A DNA stretch of 64,000 nt from Melioribacter roseus (GCA_020722065.1 DYLK01000006.1:46885-110884), one strand, 5' to 3'; shown: positions 49,950 to 58,998, counted from the stretch's first letter. Numbers and translations: made by a program. Notes: generated by a model from the letters alone, not told the origin.

Positions 49950-52646
49950 ATGACAATTTTAGATAAACAGAAAACTAATTTTTATAATGAATCAGTAGAA
50001 AAAGTACTTGAAATTCTTCAAACTTCAAGCGAGGGACTTTCTAAATCTGAAGTTGAAATGCGTCAAAAGGAATTTGGACAAAACAAAATAACTTCTCAAA
50101 AAAAATCTTCTCCTTTTCTATTATTTCTACAGCAATTCAACAACCTTTTAATAATAATTTTAATTGTTTCTGCTGGAATTTCATTTGGAATTGGGCAATC
50201 TATTGAAGCAATTGCAATTCTTGTAATAGTAATTCTTGCTGGATTTTTAGGCTTTATTCAAGAATTTAAAGCCGAAAAAGATGTTGATTCGCTTAAAAAA
50301 ATGTCAGCACCACACGCAACTGTTTTCAGAAATGGAAAAGAAGAAATAATACTTGCCGAAGAACTTGTCCCTGGCGATATAATTTATTTGGTTGCTGGTA
50401 ATACAATTCCCGCAGATGCAAGAATTATTCAAGAATATGGATTTAAGGTTAACGAAGCTGCATTAACGGGCGAATCTTTGCCAACTGTGAAAAAAAGTAA
50501 TGTAATTGAAAAGAAAAATGTTATTCCTGGCGACCAGAAAAATATGGTTTTTATGGGAACATTTGTTGTAAGCGGAACCGCAAAAGCAATTGTAACATCA
50601 ATCGGGATGAATACAGAATTTGGGAAAATTGCAAATCTTTTGCAATCAACCGAGCAACGAAAGACTCCATTACAACAAAACCTTGATCATTTAGGAAAAA
50701 GAATTGGTTATGTTGCTCTATTTGTTGCATTGGGAATGGGATTAATTGGTTTTGTAGTTGAGAAACAATCTTTTATAGATATGTTTATTTGGGGCGTAGC
50801 GATTGCAGTTGCTGTAATTCCAGAAGCTCTTCCTGCGGTTGTAACAATAAGTATTTCTCTCGGTGTTCAAAGAATGGTAACACGAAAAGCATTAATCCGA
50901 AAGTTACCTGCAGTTGAAACACTTGGCACAATAAACGTAATTTGTTCTGATAAAACGGGAACACTAACACAAGACCAAATGACAGTAAAGGAAATTTACA
51001 CAAATCACACACTTTTTAATGTTACTGGAACTGGTTATCAACCAACGGGATTTATTAGACAAGATGGAAAAAGAATTGAAGTTGTAGAAAATCCTAATTT
51101 AAAAAGGTTATTTGATGTTGGAATTTTATGTAGCGACGCAAATTTAGTAAGAAATGAAGATGAATCTTGGGATATTATTGGTGATCCGACAGAAGCAGCA
51201 GTATTAGTAGCTGCACAAAAAGGCGAAATTGATTACAACAAAGTTAGAACAGAAAATAAGCGACTTTTTGAAATACCATTTTCTTCAGAAACAAAACAAA
51301 TGACAACTATTTGCGAATTCAATGAATCCAAATATGCATTTTCTAAAGGAGCAATTGAAGTTATTCTTAAAGAATCAAACAAAATACTTGTAAATGGGAA
51401 TGAAATTCATCTTTCCGAAAAAACAAAAGAAATAATTAAGCATAATGTTTATTCAATGAGCGAAAAAGCATTAAGAATACTTGCTTTTGCATATAAGAAA
51501 ATTCAATCTGAAGTTGAAAACCCGCAAACTGAACTTGTTTTTGTCGGTTTTATTGGAATGATGGATCCACCTCGAGAAGAAGTTAGGGAAGCAATAAAAA
51601 CTTGTTTTTCTGCAGGAATTAAACCCGTTATGATTTCTGGTGATTATGAAGTAACCGCAGTTGCAGTTGCTCGTGAATTAGGAATTTTACAACACGGAAA
51701 TTCTATTTCGGGAGAAGAATTGGAATTACTTTCTGACGCAGAACTTGCTGAAGTTGTTAAAGATACCGAGGTTTTTGCTCGAATTTCGCCCGAGCACAAA
51801 CTAAGAATTGTTGATGCTTTTATGAAGCAAAATTTAATTGTTGCGATGACTGGAGACGGGGTGAACGATGCTCCATCATTAAAAAAAGCTGACATTGGAA
51901 TTTCCATGGGAATTAAGGGAACAGATGTCAGTCACGAAGCTTCTGATATGATTTTATTGGATGATAATTTCTCTTCAATTGTTGCAGCAATTGAAGAAGG
52001 AAGAAGTATTTTTCAAAATATCCGCAAATACTTAGTATATCTTCTTAGTGGAAATTTTGGGACTGTTTTAGGTTTAATTATTGCTCTTTTCACTTTTTTA
52101 CCAATTCCATTAACAGCCGTACAAATATTATTTATTAATTTTTTGATGGACGGATTAATAGCAATTGCCATCAGCATGGAATCACCTGAAAAAGGTTTAA
52201 TGAAGAATAAACCAAGAGTTGTAAACGAAGGAGTTTTGAACAAACAAATGCTATTTTACATTTTCTTTATTGGGTTGATAATTGGAATTGTTACAACAGG
52301 TTTGTTTGCTTGGGCTGTTAAAACTGGAATTTCCCCAGAACGTGCAGCTACAATATTCTTTGTTTCATTAATTTTCTCTCGTTTATTCAACGCATTAAAT
52401 TGTCGATCTTTTTCTATTCCATCATTAAATATCAATTTCGCTTCTAATAGATTTTTATTAGTGTCTTATCTAATTTCAATTCTTTTTACAATCGCAGCTG
52501 TCGAGATTCCATTTATGAATAAAGCTTTTCAGACTGTCCCTTTATTACCAAGTGATTGGTTGATAATCCTCTTTTTTACATCAATTGTTTGGATTTTCGT
52601 TGAAATTTATAAAATTATCAACATGAAAAAACAAGTTAGTTTATAA
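49950..52646 (+). CDS. P2-type cation-transporting ATPase (calcium-ATPase-like)
   Basis: This 898-residue pump has an N-terminal cation-ATPase domain, actuator TGES in NEAALTGESLPTVKKS, the phosphorylated Asp334 in CSDKTGTLTQDQMTVKE, hinge GDGVNDAPSLKKADIGI, and ten membrane helices. Helix M4 reads AVAVIPEALPAVVTISISLG with the Pro-Glu-x-x-Pro of type II pumps, and M6 reads NFLMDGLIAIAIS with Asn and Asp ligands. This favours calcium or manganese efflux, like the single-site PMR1/PMCA pumps. No heavy-metal CPC motif is present. It converges with the TerB-like gene, the stop codons overlapping by six bases. Confidence 0.92.
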   Translation: MTILDKQKTNFYNESVEKVLEILQTSSEGLSKSEVEMRQKEFGQNKITSQKKSSPFLLFLQQFNNLLIIILIVSAGISFGIGQSIEAIAILVIVILAGFLGFIQEFKAEKDVDSLKKMSAPHATVFRNGKEEIILAEELVPGDIIYLVAGNTIPADARIIQEYGFKVNEAALTGESLPTVKKSNVIEKKNVIPGDQKNMVFMGTFVVSGTAKAIVTSIGMNTEFGKIANLLQSTEQRKTPLQQNLDHLGKRIGYVALFVALGMGLIGFVVEKQSFIDMFIWGVAIAVAVIPEALPAVVTISISLGVQRMVTRKALIRKLPAVETLGTINVICSDKTGTLTQDQMTVKEIYTNHTLFNVTGTGYQPTGFIRQDGKRIEVVENPNLKRLFDVGILCSDANLVRNEDESWDIIGDPTEAAVLVAAQKGEIDYNKVRTENKRLFEIPFSSETKQMTTICEFNESKYAFSKGAIEVILKESNKILVNGNEIHLSEKTKEIIKHNVYSMSEKALRILAFAYKKIQSEVENPQTELVFVGFIGMMDPPREEVREAIKTCFSAGIKPVMISGDYEVTAVAVARELGILQHGNSISGEELELLSDAELAEVVKDTEVFARISPEHKLRIVDAFMKQNLIVAMTGDGVNDAPSLKKADIGISMGIKGTDVSHEASDMILLDDNFSSIVAAIEEGRSIFQNIRKYLVYLLSGNFGTVLGLIIALFTFLPIPLTAVQILFINFLMDGLIAIAISMESPEKGLMKNKPRVVNEGVLNKQMLFYIFFIGLIIGIVTTGLFAWAVKTGISPERAATIFFVSLIFSRLFNALNCRSFSIPSLNINFASNRFLLVSYLISILFTIAAVEIPFMNKAFQTVPLLPSDWLIILFFTSIVWIFVEIYKIINMKKQVSL

Positions 52647-53051
52647 AATTTCTTCTAAACTTAAAGGAATTAATTCAGTTGGGTTGAGTTTGTTTTTTTT
52701 AGTAAAATCTAACATTTCATATAGCCAATTTTCATTGATTCCATTTGTTTCAGCCACTTTGTTTAACCAATCTACTTCATTTTGATTAATTTTATCATCG
52801 TTCGTAATTAGTAAAATCCCATCATATAGAAAACTTCTGGCAATTTGTTGACTTGAAAAAAGCGGTGGATCATTTGAAATATATTGATTTTGAAAAAACG
52901 AATTTATAGCCGTTCTTCTAAATGATTTTTCAAAACCAAGTTTTTCGCCTAAATTATCAATAAAATTTTGTTCTTCCTGCGAAATTCTATTATCTTTTCC
53001 GCTCAATAAAAGAATTCCTCTAAAGTAATTACTCTTATCAATTTGATTCAT
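52641..53051 (-). CDS. TerB-like helical protein
   Basis: This 136-residue all-helical protein shows two similar halves: GILLLSGKDNRISQEEQNFI near the start and DGILLITNDDKINQNEVDWL in the second half, each an acidic helix-loop-helix of the kind found in TerB-like proteins. Family members take part in tellurite and stress responses or act as scaffolds at membranes. The identification is by pattern only. It overlaps the ATPase gene by its stop codon and diverges from the next gene. Confidence 0.5.
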   Translation of the reverse strand: MNQIDKSNYFRGILLLSGKDNRISQEEQNFIDNLGEKLGFEKSFRRTAINSFFQNQYISNDPPLFSSQQIARSFLYDGILLITNDDKINQNEVDWLNKVAETNGINENWLYEMLDFTKKNKLNPTELIPLSLEEIL

Positions 53052-53211
53052 TTACTCTTCTCTTTTTTCAATTAAACGAAAGAACTCCTTTTTTGTTCTA
53101 CAATCTTCGGCAAAACTAATTAATTTTTTAATTTTTTAAATAGTAAAAATATCGTGTGTGATTTTCGTCATGTGGTTGTTTCAAATCACAACCTCAAACA
53201 AATTATAAAGT

Positions 53212-53219
53212 TATGTTTG
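53212..53219 (+). promoter_or_regulatory. promoter -7 box before the unknown membrane protein at 53243
   Basis: TATGTTTG is an exact match to TAnnTTTG and ends 24 bases before the start codon. No -33 TTTG is found at the right distance. Just upstream are the dyads GGTTGT/ACAACC (53174-53193) and TCAAAC/GTTTGA (53194-53220), the second one covering the box, so an operator is possible. Confidence 0.45.
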
Positions 53220-53242
53220 ACATAAAGAAAAGGAGGTTTATC

Positions 53243-53674
53243 ATGACCCTTACAACAATAATTTATAATTTAATTTTAGTAACCGCTGTTGCTTTAACAT
53301 TTATTATGTTGATTTCATACTTAATTTTTGCTTCAAAACGTAAAAAAATTGTTCCTGAATATCGTGAACAAGCAAATTCAACTGAAAATGGTTTAAAGCC
53401 AAATTTTAATGATAATTTATCTCCCCAAACACCAAGTAGAAAATTGCAGAAACAACTTTCATCTTCTCTTTACCAAAAGGAAAAAAGAATTATTAGCCGA
53501 ACAGAATTTCTAAAAACACATAAAACCACACGATTAATAAATTCTTCATTAAGCATTAACAGATTTAGAATTATAAATAACGATTCTGACTCTCATTTAG
53601 TGAATAATAAAGAATTTTATCATCAGTCTATTATTCCCCAAAATAACCTTAATTTTTATTCATCAAAAATTTAA
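53243..53674 (+). CDS. unknown small membrane protein, paralogue A
   Basis: I do not recognise this 143-residue protein. From the ATG at 53243, which has AAAGGAGG at ideal spacing, it has one N-terminal helix (TIIYNLILVTAVALTFIMLISYLIF) and a long basic, Asn/Ser-rich tail without clear fold. The tail holds SLSINRFRIINNDSD and ends LNFYSSKI. The gene at 53846 shares this architecture and C-terminal signature. The longer frame from 53213 would skip the ribosome site. Confidence 0.65.
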   Translation: MTLTTIIYNLILVTAVALTFIMLISYLIFASKRKKIVPEYREQANSTENGLKPNFNDNLSPQTPSRKLQKQLSSSLYQKEKRIISRTEFLKTHKTTRLINSSLSINRFRIINNDSDSHLVNNKEFYHQSIIPQNNLNFYSSKI

Positions 53675-53845
53675 TACACTTAATTTTCTAATTGGGGGAA
53701 TTCTGCCTTAAAATGTGTTCGGTTATGATACATTTTCTTGAATTGGTAAGCCGTTCTTTTTAATAACTCTATTTTTATCTTATTATATAACTTAAATTTT
53801 GGCATTTGATTTGTGCCTAAAACTATTTAATAATTAGGATTTTAT

Positions 53846-54292
53846 ATGAGTTTATTTTCTATTATTTATGATGCTCTTTTATACTCTAGCGGAGCTTTCG
53901 GTTTAATAATATCACTTTCTTATATTATATATATTTTCAAAAAAGATAGAAATACAACAGCCATTAATCATTCACAATCTTTTAAACAAGTACCAAAAGT
54001 TAATTCGCCACAAAGTATTTATCAGAATAGAGTTTCAAATCAAAATGAAATTAGAGAAAGAGTTTTACAGGTTTCTCAGAAAAATAATTTTGTGCCTCGA
54101 CAAATTCAAAATTCAACTCGGCAAGAAGTTCAAAATAAGACACAACAATTTTCACGAAGAAAATATGCAAGTTTGAGTGAAAATAGATACACAATTTTGA
54201 ATGAAAATTCCAATCAAACTCGATATAAGAAATATAATCTATCTAACAGAAATATTATTGAACAAACAGCTTTAAATTATTATTCGGATTAG
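53846..54292 (+). CDS. unknown small membrane protein, paralogue B
   Basis: I do not recognise this 148-residue protein. It has one N-terminal helix (SIIYDALLYSSGAFGLIISLSYIIYIF), a Gln/Asn-rich basic tail, and the C-terminal signature SLSENRYTILNENSN followed by LNYYSD. These match paralogue A, whose helix reads IIYNLIL...ISYLIF. AGGA precedes the ATG. It ends one base before the converging sirtuin gene. The 171-base gap between A and B contains a GGGGG run but no gene. Confidence 0.65.
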   Translation: MSLFSIIYDALLYSSGAFGLIISLSYIIYIFKKDRNTTAINHSQSFKQVPKVNSPQSIYQNRVSNQNEIRERVLQVSQKNNFVPRQIQNSTRQEVQNKTQQFSRRKYASLSENRYTILNENSNQTRYKKYNLSNRNIIEQTALNYYSD

Positions 54293-54293
54293 T

Positions 54294-55019
54294 TTAATTT
54301 ACCATTTGAGGTAATATTTTAGGTAAAATTTCACTCGCTTTCCCGAGAAAGAAGAAATCAGATATTTCTGATAAATTTGTTGATTCAAGGTTAATTTCTA
54401 CAATAGTTGCATTGTGTTTTTTAGCTGAAATTGGAATATTTGCAGCTGGGAAAACCAACCCCGAAGTTCCAATGACAAAACAGACATCGCAATTTTCCGC
54501 ATGATAAATAGCATTTCTATAAATTCCTTGTGGCAACATTTCACCAAACCAAACAATATCTGGGCGAATAAATCCTTTGCAATCTTCACAAATTGGAGCT
54601 TTTAATTTGTCTTCAAAAACAATAAAATCATATCTTTTCCCACAAACTGAACAAAAATTCTTTTCGATATTGCCGTGTAATTCCAAAATATTTTTACTTC
54701 CAGCTCGATTATGTAAATTATCAACATTTTGAGTAATAACATAAGTTTTTGCAAATTCTTCAAATTTTACTATTGTTTTGTGGGCAATATTCGGTTCAGC
54801 TTTTCGGATAATTTCTCGTCTAAATTCGTACCATTGCCATACAAGATTTGGGTTTTCTTTGAATGCTTTTGGTGTGGCTAATTCCATTGGATTGTAATTT
54901 TTCCATAAACCATTTTCTCCACGAAAAGTTGGAATTCCACTTTCTGCCGAAATTCCAGCCCCAGTGAAAAACACAATTTTTTTTGCTTCTTGAATAATAT
55001 TTTGAATTGATTTTTGCAT
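54294..55019 (-). CDS. cobB: sirtuin NAD-dependent protein deacylase (CobB type)
   Basis: This 241-residue class III sirtuin removes acyl groups from lysines using NAD. It has GAGISAESGIPTFRGENGLW for NAD binding, TQNVDNLH, catalytic His115 in LELHGNIE, and a zinc site Cys123, Cys126, Cys144, Cys147. Tyr64 and Arg67 in WYEFRR form the Y-x-x-R pocket of desuccinylase-type sirtuins, so acidic acyl groups are probable substrates. The start ATG follows directly on the T9 run of the terminator of the preceding gene. Confidence 0.93.
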   Translation of the reverse strand: MQKSIQNIIQEAKKIVFFTGAGISAESGIPTFRGENGLWKNYNPMELATPKAFKENPNLVWQWYEFRREIIRKAEPNIAHKTIVKFEEFAKTYVITQNVDNLHNRAGSKNILELHGNIEKNFCSVCGKRYDFIVFEDKLKAPICEDCKGFIRPDIVWFGEMLPQGIYRNAIYHAENCDVCFVIGTSGLVFPAANIPISAKKHNATIVEINLESTNLSEISDFFFLGKASEILPKILPQMVN

Positions 55020-55050
55020 AAAAAAAAAGCCTTCATTAAACTGAAGGCTT
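55020..55050 (-). terminator. strong terminator of the TPR gene, touching the sirtuin start codon
   Basis: On the minus strand AAGCCTTCA and TGAAGGCTT pair exactly over nine bases around GTTTAA and are followed by T9 (55028 to 55020). This is a textbook intrinsic terminator, 15 bases past the TPR stop. The last T lies next to the ATG of the sirtuin gene. Confidence 0.9.
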
Positions 55051-55064
55051 AAAATAAAATGAAT

Positions 55065-55826
55065 TTATAATTCTTCATTAACTTCTGCTAATAACTTTTT
55101 TGCTTCTTTTTTTCTCATCGGATCTTCTTCGTCAACAACAGGAAGTGAAATTACTTTTTCCAATAATTCTTTAGCTTTTCTATAATTTTCTTTTTTTATT
55201 TCTGCTTCTGCCCAATCAAAATAAATCATCGGGAAATTTGGGTATAATTTTTCTGCTTTTTTAAACTCAGCGATTGCAATATCTAAATCTGCCCAACCTA
55301 ATCCGATTACGTCGCGTGCTAATTTCATCTTTTCGCTAACTTTTGAATGTGTTCTTGCTTTTACATAATGTGCAATTGCCTGAACGTAATTTCCACCATT
55401 TCCGAGTTTAATTGCCTTTTCAACATCTGCTTTTGTTTTGTTTACTATTTCACCAACTGAAAAAACACCTTTGAACAAAGCAACTTTTCCACTTGCTATT
55501 GCACGTCTTAAATAAGTTATTGATTTATCTGGAGCAAGTTTTATAGCTTTTGTTGCATAATCTTGTGCTTCGAGATACGTTGCTTCTTTCTTTGCATTAT
55601 CAGAAATTAAGTTGCCAAGGTAAACTTTTTCTCTGCTTATTCTCCATAATACTTCCCAATTGTTAGGATTTTCTTTGTTAAGCGATTCAAGAATTTTGAG
55701 CGAACCCTTGTGGTCGAATGATTTCGATAATTTGTCAACTTCTTCCAATTTTTGAGATACATCTTGTGCAAAAAGCAAAGTAGTCCCAATTATCAAAAAT
55801 GCTACAATGTGAATTAATCGTTTCAT
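55065..55826 (-). CDS. secreted TPR-repeat protein
   Basis: This 253-residue protein has a signal peptide (RLIHIVAFLIIGTTLLFAQ) and tetratricopeptide-like helix pairs. Motifs include YLEAQDYATKAIKLAPDKSI, LDIAIAEFKKAEKLYPNFPM and AEIKKENYRKAKELLEKVIS. It should be a periplasmic scaffold. It is the last gene of the operon of hybrid kinase, NusG paralogue and YhaM-like protein, two bases after the latter, and is closed by a terminator. Confidence 0.85.
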   Translation of the reverse strand: MKRLIHIVAFLIIGTTLLFAQDVSQKLEEVDKLSKSFDHKGSLKILESLNKENPNNWEVLWRISREKVYLGNLISDNAKKEATYLEAQDYATKAIKLAPDKSITYLRRAIASGKVALFKGVFSVGEIVNKTKADVEKAIKLGNGGNYVQAIAHYVKARTHSKVSEKMKLARDVIGLGWADLDIAIAEFKKAEKLYPNFPMIYFDWAEAEIKKENYRKAKELLEKVISLPVVDEEDPMRKKEAKKLLAEVNEEL

Positions 55827-55828
55827 TT

Positions 55829-56773
55829 TTACTCCATTATTTTTTTGTATAAATCTGTTTCGGCTAATCTAATAAATTGTGTCCAATTTGATTCAGAATT
55901 ATTTGCCGTTGAAATTGCGTTTTTATATGCGTTCGTTTTTGCACTGAGTTCATCAGCGTGATATAAAGTAATCGCTTCTAACGTTTTGGGGACAACTGGC
56001 GAAGCGAATTCTAATTTTCCTTGATGACTCAAAACCAAATGCATTAATTGATTTTCTAATTCAGATGGAAAATTATCTATCTTTTTTATATTCTCTGAGA
56101 TTATTAATGAAACAAGAACAATGTGTCCAACAAGTTTTCCTTTATCAGAATAGGAAAAATCAATGTTTCCTTGAATTTCTTCAATTTTGCCAAAATCATG
56201 CAAAAGTGCTGCTGAAATTAACAAATCTCTATTGATTTCTTTATGAAATTTTGACATTAAATCGCAAATTTTCGCAATTTCCAATGTGTGTTCTAAAAGT
56301 CCGTGTAAATATGCGTGGTGCCACGAAATTCCAGCGGGAATTCTTGAATATTTCTCCCAATTTTCTTTAGTAAAAATTAAATCAAGCAATTTTCGTAGAT
56401 CTTTATTTTTAATACTATCCAAGAATTGCTTGAATTCGTTTTCCATTTCGAGAAAATTACGATTGGAGGCGCGAATGAATTCCGAAATATCAAGATTGTC
56501 AGATTCTACTGCTTTTCTAATTTTCATAATGGTAAATTGAAGATTTCCCGCGAACTCATCAACTTTTGCTTCAATTTTTACAATATCACCTTTTTGAAAA
56601 ATATCTGTAGTTGGATTATAATCCCATTTTTTAGCAGATATTTTGCCTGAATTATCTGAAAGTTCAAAATCACAATAATCACCATTTTTGCTGTTTTTTA
56701 TTGAATATGATGAAATTTTGAAAAAACTGATAATTTTTTCACCTTTTTTTAGTTGCTTAATTTTTATCATCAT
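55829..56773 (-). CDS. YhaM-like 3'-5' exoribonuclease (OB fold plus HD domain)
   Basis: This 314-residue protein has an N-terminal OB-fold nucleic-acid domain (ISFFKISSYSIKNSKNGDYC, LQFTIMKIRK) and an HD domain. The metal ligands are visible in HHAYLHGLLEHTLEIAKICD and LLISAALLHDFGKIEEI, and the last in LMHLVLSHQGKLEFASPVVP. This is the layout of YhaM, which trims single-stranded RNA or DNA from the 3' end. Its ATG overlaps the NusG-like stop as ATGA. Confidence 0.9.
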   Translation of the reverse strand: MMIKIKQLKKGEKIISFFKISSYSIKNSKNGDYCDFELSDNSGKISAKKWDYNPTTDIFQKGDIVKIEAKVDEFAGNLQFTIMKIRKAVESDNLDISEFIRASNRNFLEMENEFKQFLDSIKNKDLRKLLDLIFTKENWEKYSRIPAGISWHHAYLHGLLEHTLEIAKICDLMSKFHKEINRDLLISAALLHDFGKIEEIQGNIDFSYSDKGKLVGHIVLVSLIISENIKKIDNFPSELENQLMHLVLSHQGKLEFASPVVPKTLEAITLYHADELSAKTNAYKNAISTANNSESNWTQFIRLAETDLYKKIME

Positions 56774-57285
56774 ACCACCTTTAGAATTTCCACTGATTTT
56801 ATCGGAAGGATTGCAGTAACTGTTCGATTCAAAGTTTCGATTACAACTGATATTTTTGTTTGACTATTTTGGTTTTCAACAATTGCTTCAATTCCAGCAA
56901 ATGGTCCATCAATAATGCGAACTGGGGTATCCTTTAGAATTTCATCAGAAACTTGTATTGTTGTTGATACTTCAAGTAGCTTTTTAATAGCATCAATTTG
57001 TTGAACTGGAACTTTTGACGGCACACCACGAATATTTACGGTTGTAACAATTTCTTCAATTTTAAGAATGTTTAAACGCTCAATTTCTGAACAAAAAGCA
57101 AAGATGTAACTTTTAAATAATGGTTCAGTTATTTTTTTCTTTCTATCAGACCACTTTTTAATTTCTGTAATTGTAGGCAAATAAACCTCGAAACCCGCAG
57201 CTTTCATTTTAGATTCGGCTTTGAATTCCGAACGTGGTTTTGTATAAAAAACAAGCCAATTCCTGACTGTTAAATTGTTTCTCAT
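56770..57285 (-). CDS. specialised NusG paralogue (UpxY/LoaP/RfaH-like antiterminator)
   Basis: This 171-residue protein has a NusG N-terminal domain (RNWLVFYTKPRSEFKAESKM, GFEVYLPTITE, LFKSYIFAF) and a C-terminal KOW domain (DTPVRIIDGPFAGIEAIVEN). Features such as IRGVPSKVPVQQIDAIKKLL are closer to UpxY-type paralogues than to housekeeping NusG, which normally lies beside secE and ribosomal protein genes. Paralogues usually act on a long operon that begins nearby, often for polysaccharide, but no such genes follow. It lies two bases before the hybrid kinase in reverse order (downstream of it). Confidence 0.82.
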   Translation of the reverse strand: MRNNLTVRNWLVFYTKPRSEFKAESKMKAAGFEVYLPTITEIKKWSDRKKKITEPLFKSYIFAFCSEIERLNILKIEEIVTTVNIRGVPSKVPVQQIDAIKKLLEVSTTIQVSDEILKDTPVRIIDGPFAGIEAIVENQNSQTKISVVIETLNRTVTAILPIKSVEILKVV

Positions 57286-57287
57286 TA

Positions 57288-58850
57288 CTATTCGTACCTT
57301 TTCAAGATTTCAATAAATTCTTCACTAAATATTGGTTTTTGAAAAACTTCAACATTGCTATGCTTTTCATATTCTTTTTGCAACTGAAAATCTAAATTCC
57401 CAGAAATTATAATCACAGGAACATTATTTAATTGATTGTTTTTTCTTAAAACTTCAATCATTTGCAAACCGTTCATTAAAGGCATGTCGTGATCTGAAAT
57501 TATCATTGATGGAACTTTCTTAAATGCAACATTAAGTGCCTCGTAACCATTTTCAGTTTCAATAATTTCAGCATCGGGAAATTCTTTTAATATATATTTT
57601 TTATATAAAATTCGTGTTTTGGGTTCATCTTCCACAAGTAAATAAATTTGTTTTGCTTCTGGAATAATAAAATGAAACTCTGTCCCAACTTCTGGTTGAG
57701 AATAAAACCAAATTTTACCGTTGTGTTTTTCAACAATTTCTTTTACTAATTTTAATCCCAAACCAGTTCCTTTTTCACCTTTTGTTCCTTCTGTAGAAAA
57801 TTTTTCGTCAATTTTGAATAATTTTAGCTGATTTTCTTCCTGAATTCCAACACCTTCATCTTTAATTATTATTTCAATCTGTTCTTCATCATATTTTTTA
57901 GCAGCGATAAATACTTTTTTCCCAGATTGCGTGAATTTTATAGCATTTGAAATTAGGTTTAATAAAACTCGTTCAATCAACTTTTCATCTGCATAAAAAT
58001 ATAAATCACTTGGAATTTGTTTTTCAATTTGCACATTTTTTCGCATCGCAAATCCCGTTTGAGAAGAAATGGAATTTGAAATTGCCGTTTTTACATTAAT
58101 TCTCGAAGGCTCAATCTCCAATTTCCCCAATCTCAATCTCGACCAATCTAACAAATGATTTACCAATTGTAATTGTTGTTCGGAAGAATCATGAATATAT
58201 CGCAAATAATCTTTTCTTTCTTCATCAGATAAATCATTATCATTAAGTAAAATTTCAGAAAAGCCCAATAAACTTGTGAATGGCGAACGCAAATCGTGTG
58301 AAATTATGGAAATAAATTTGTCTTTTGAAGTATTCAAATTTTTCATTTGTTGATAATTTTCTATCAATTCAGCTTCTTTTTCTGCATATTTTGTAATATC
58401 TCGTAAAAGTCGCTCATACCAAAATCTTTCGCCTTCTTTATGAACTTTTACTTTCTCTTCAAGATAAACTATTTTTCCTAATTTTGAAAGAATTTTAAAT
58501 TTGTGTACAAATTCCGTTTTTTCTTCTTCTTTTGAAATAGTGAGATATGTTGATTTATAATTATCTAAATCTTCGGGGTGAATTATCGAAAGAAATTTGT
58601 TGGGAAGTGAAAGAATTTCTTCTTCAGAATAATTTGTGATGGATTTTACCGCTCCGTAAAATGAGTCTGATTTTTCAATCGAATTACCAGAAATCATTAG
58701 AAAACAATCATTTAAGTATTCTGCCCTTTTCTCAAAAAACTTTTTAAGAATATAATCTTCGGGAATTGATTCAATCAAAGAATTATAAAATTCTTTTGAA
58801 TTTACTCCGTCTTTAAGATTATTTTGTAACAATTGTTCAAACTCTACCAT
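57288..58850 (-). CDS. hybrid histidine kinase with PAS and C-terminal receiver
   Basis: This soluble 520-residue protein has a PAS domain (about 40-155), HisKA with ISHDLRSPFTSLLGFSEIL, HATPase with NLISNAIKFT, IKDEGVGI and GTGLGLKLVKEI, and a receiver with VEDEP, phosphoacceptor Asp in IISDHDMPLMNG and VFQKPIF. The start at 58850 is favoured because it lies 27 bases after a promoter box, like other starts here; ATG 58859 and TTG 58880 are alternatives. It heads the operon with the NusG paralogue, YhaM-like nuclease and TPR protein. No downstream HPt is adjacent. Confidence 0.88.
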   Translation of the reverse strand: MVEFEQLLQNNLKDGVNSKEFYNSLIESIPEDYILKKFFEKRAEYLNDCFLMISGNSIEKSDSFYGAVKSITNYSEEEILSLPNKFLSIIHPEDLDNYKSTYLTISKEEEKTEFVHKFKILSKLGKIVYLEEKVKVHKEGERFWYERLLRDITKYAEKEAELIENYQQMKNLNTSKDKFISIISHDLRSPFTSLLGFSEILLNDNDLSDEERKDYLRYIHDSSEQQLQLVNHLLDWSRLRLGKLEIEPSRINVKTAISNSISSQTGFAMRKNVQIEKQIPSDLYFYADEKLIERVLLNLISNAIKFTQSGKKVFIAAKKYDEEQIEIIIKDEGVGIQEENQLKLFKIDEKFSTEGTKGEKGTGLGLKLVKEIVEKHNGKIWFYSQPEVGTEFHFIIPEAKQIYLLVEDEPKTRILYKKYILKEFPDAEIIETENGYEALNVAFKKVPSMIISDHDMPLMNGLQMIEVLRKNNQLNNVPVIIISGNLDFQLQKEYEKHSNVEVFQKPIFSEEFIEILKRYE

Positions 58851-58876
58851 AATTTCCATTTTACACAATTTTGAAT

Positions 58877-58907
58877 GCAATATAATTAATTGTAAAGATT
58901 GTTCAAA
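58877..58907 (-). promoter_or_regulatory. candidate promoter of the hybrid kinase-NusG operon
   Basis: On the minus strand TTTG (58907-58904) is followed after exactly 19 bases by TATATTGC (58884-58877). Spacing equals that before proS, and the -7 box matches six of eight positions. It ends 27 bases before the ATG at 58850. Confidence 0.4.
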
Positions 58908-58998
58908 TTTGAAAATTTAATGTAAAAACTCGTAGATTCAACAAAATACAAGCTCTAAAATCACTCGTTTCGTTAAAAGTAAATAATTAATCAGATTT

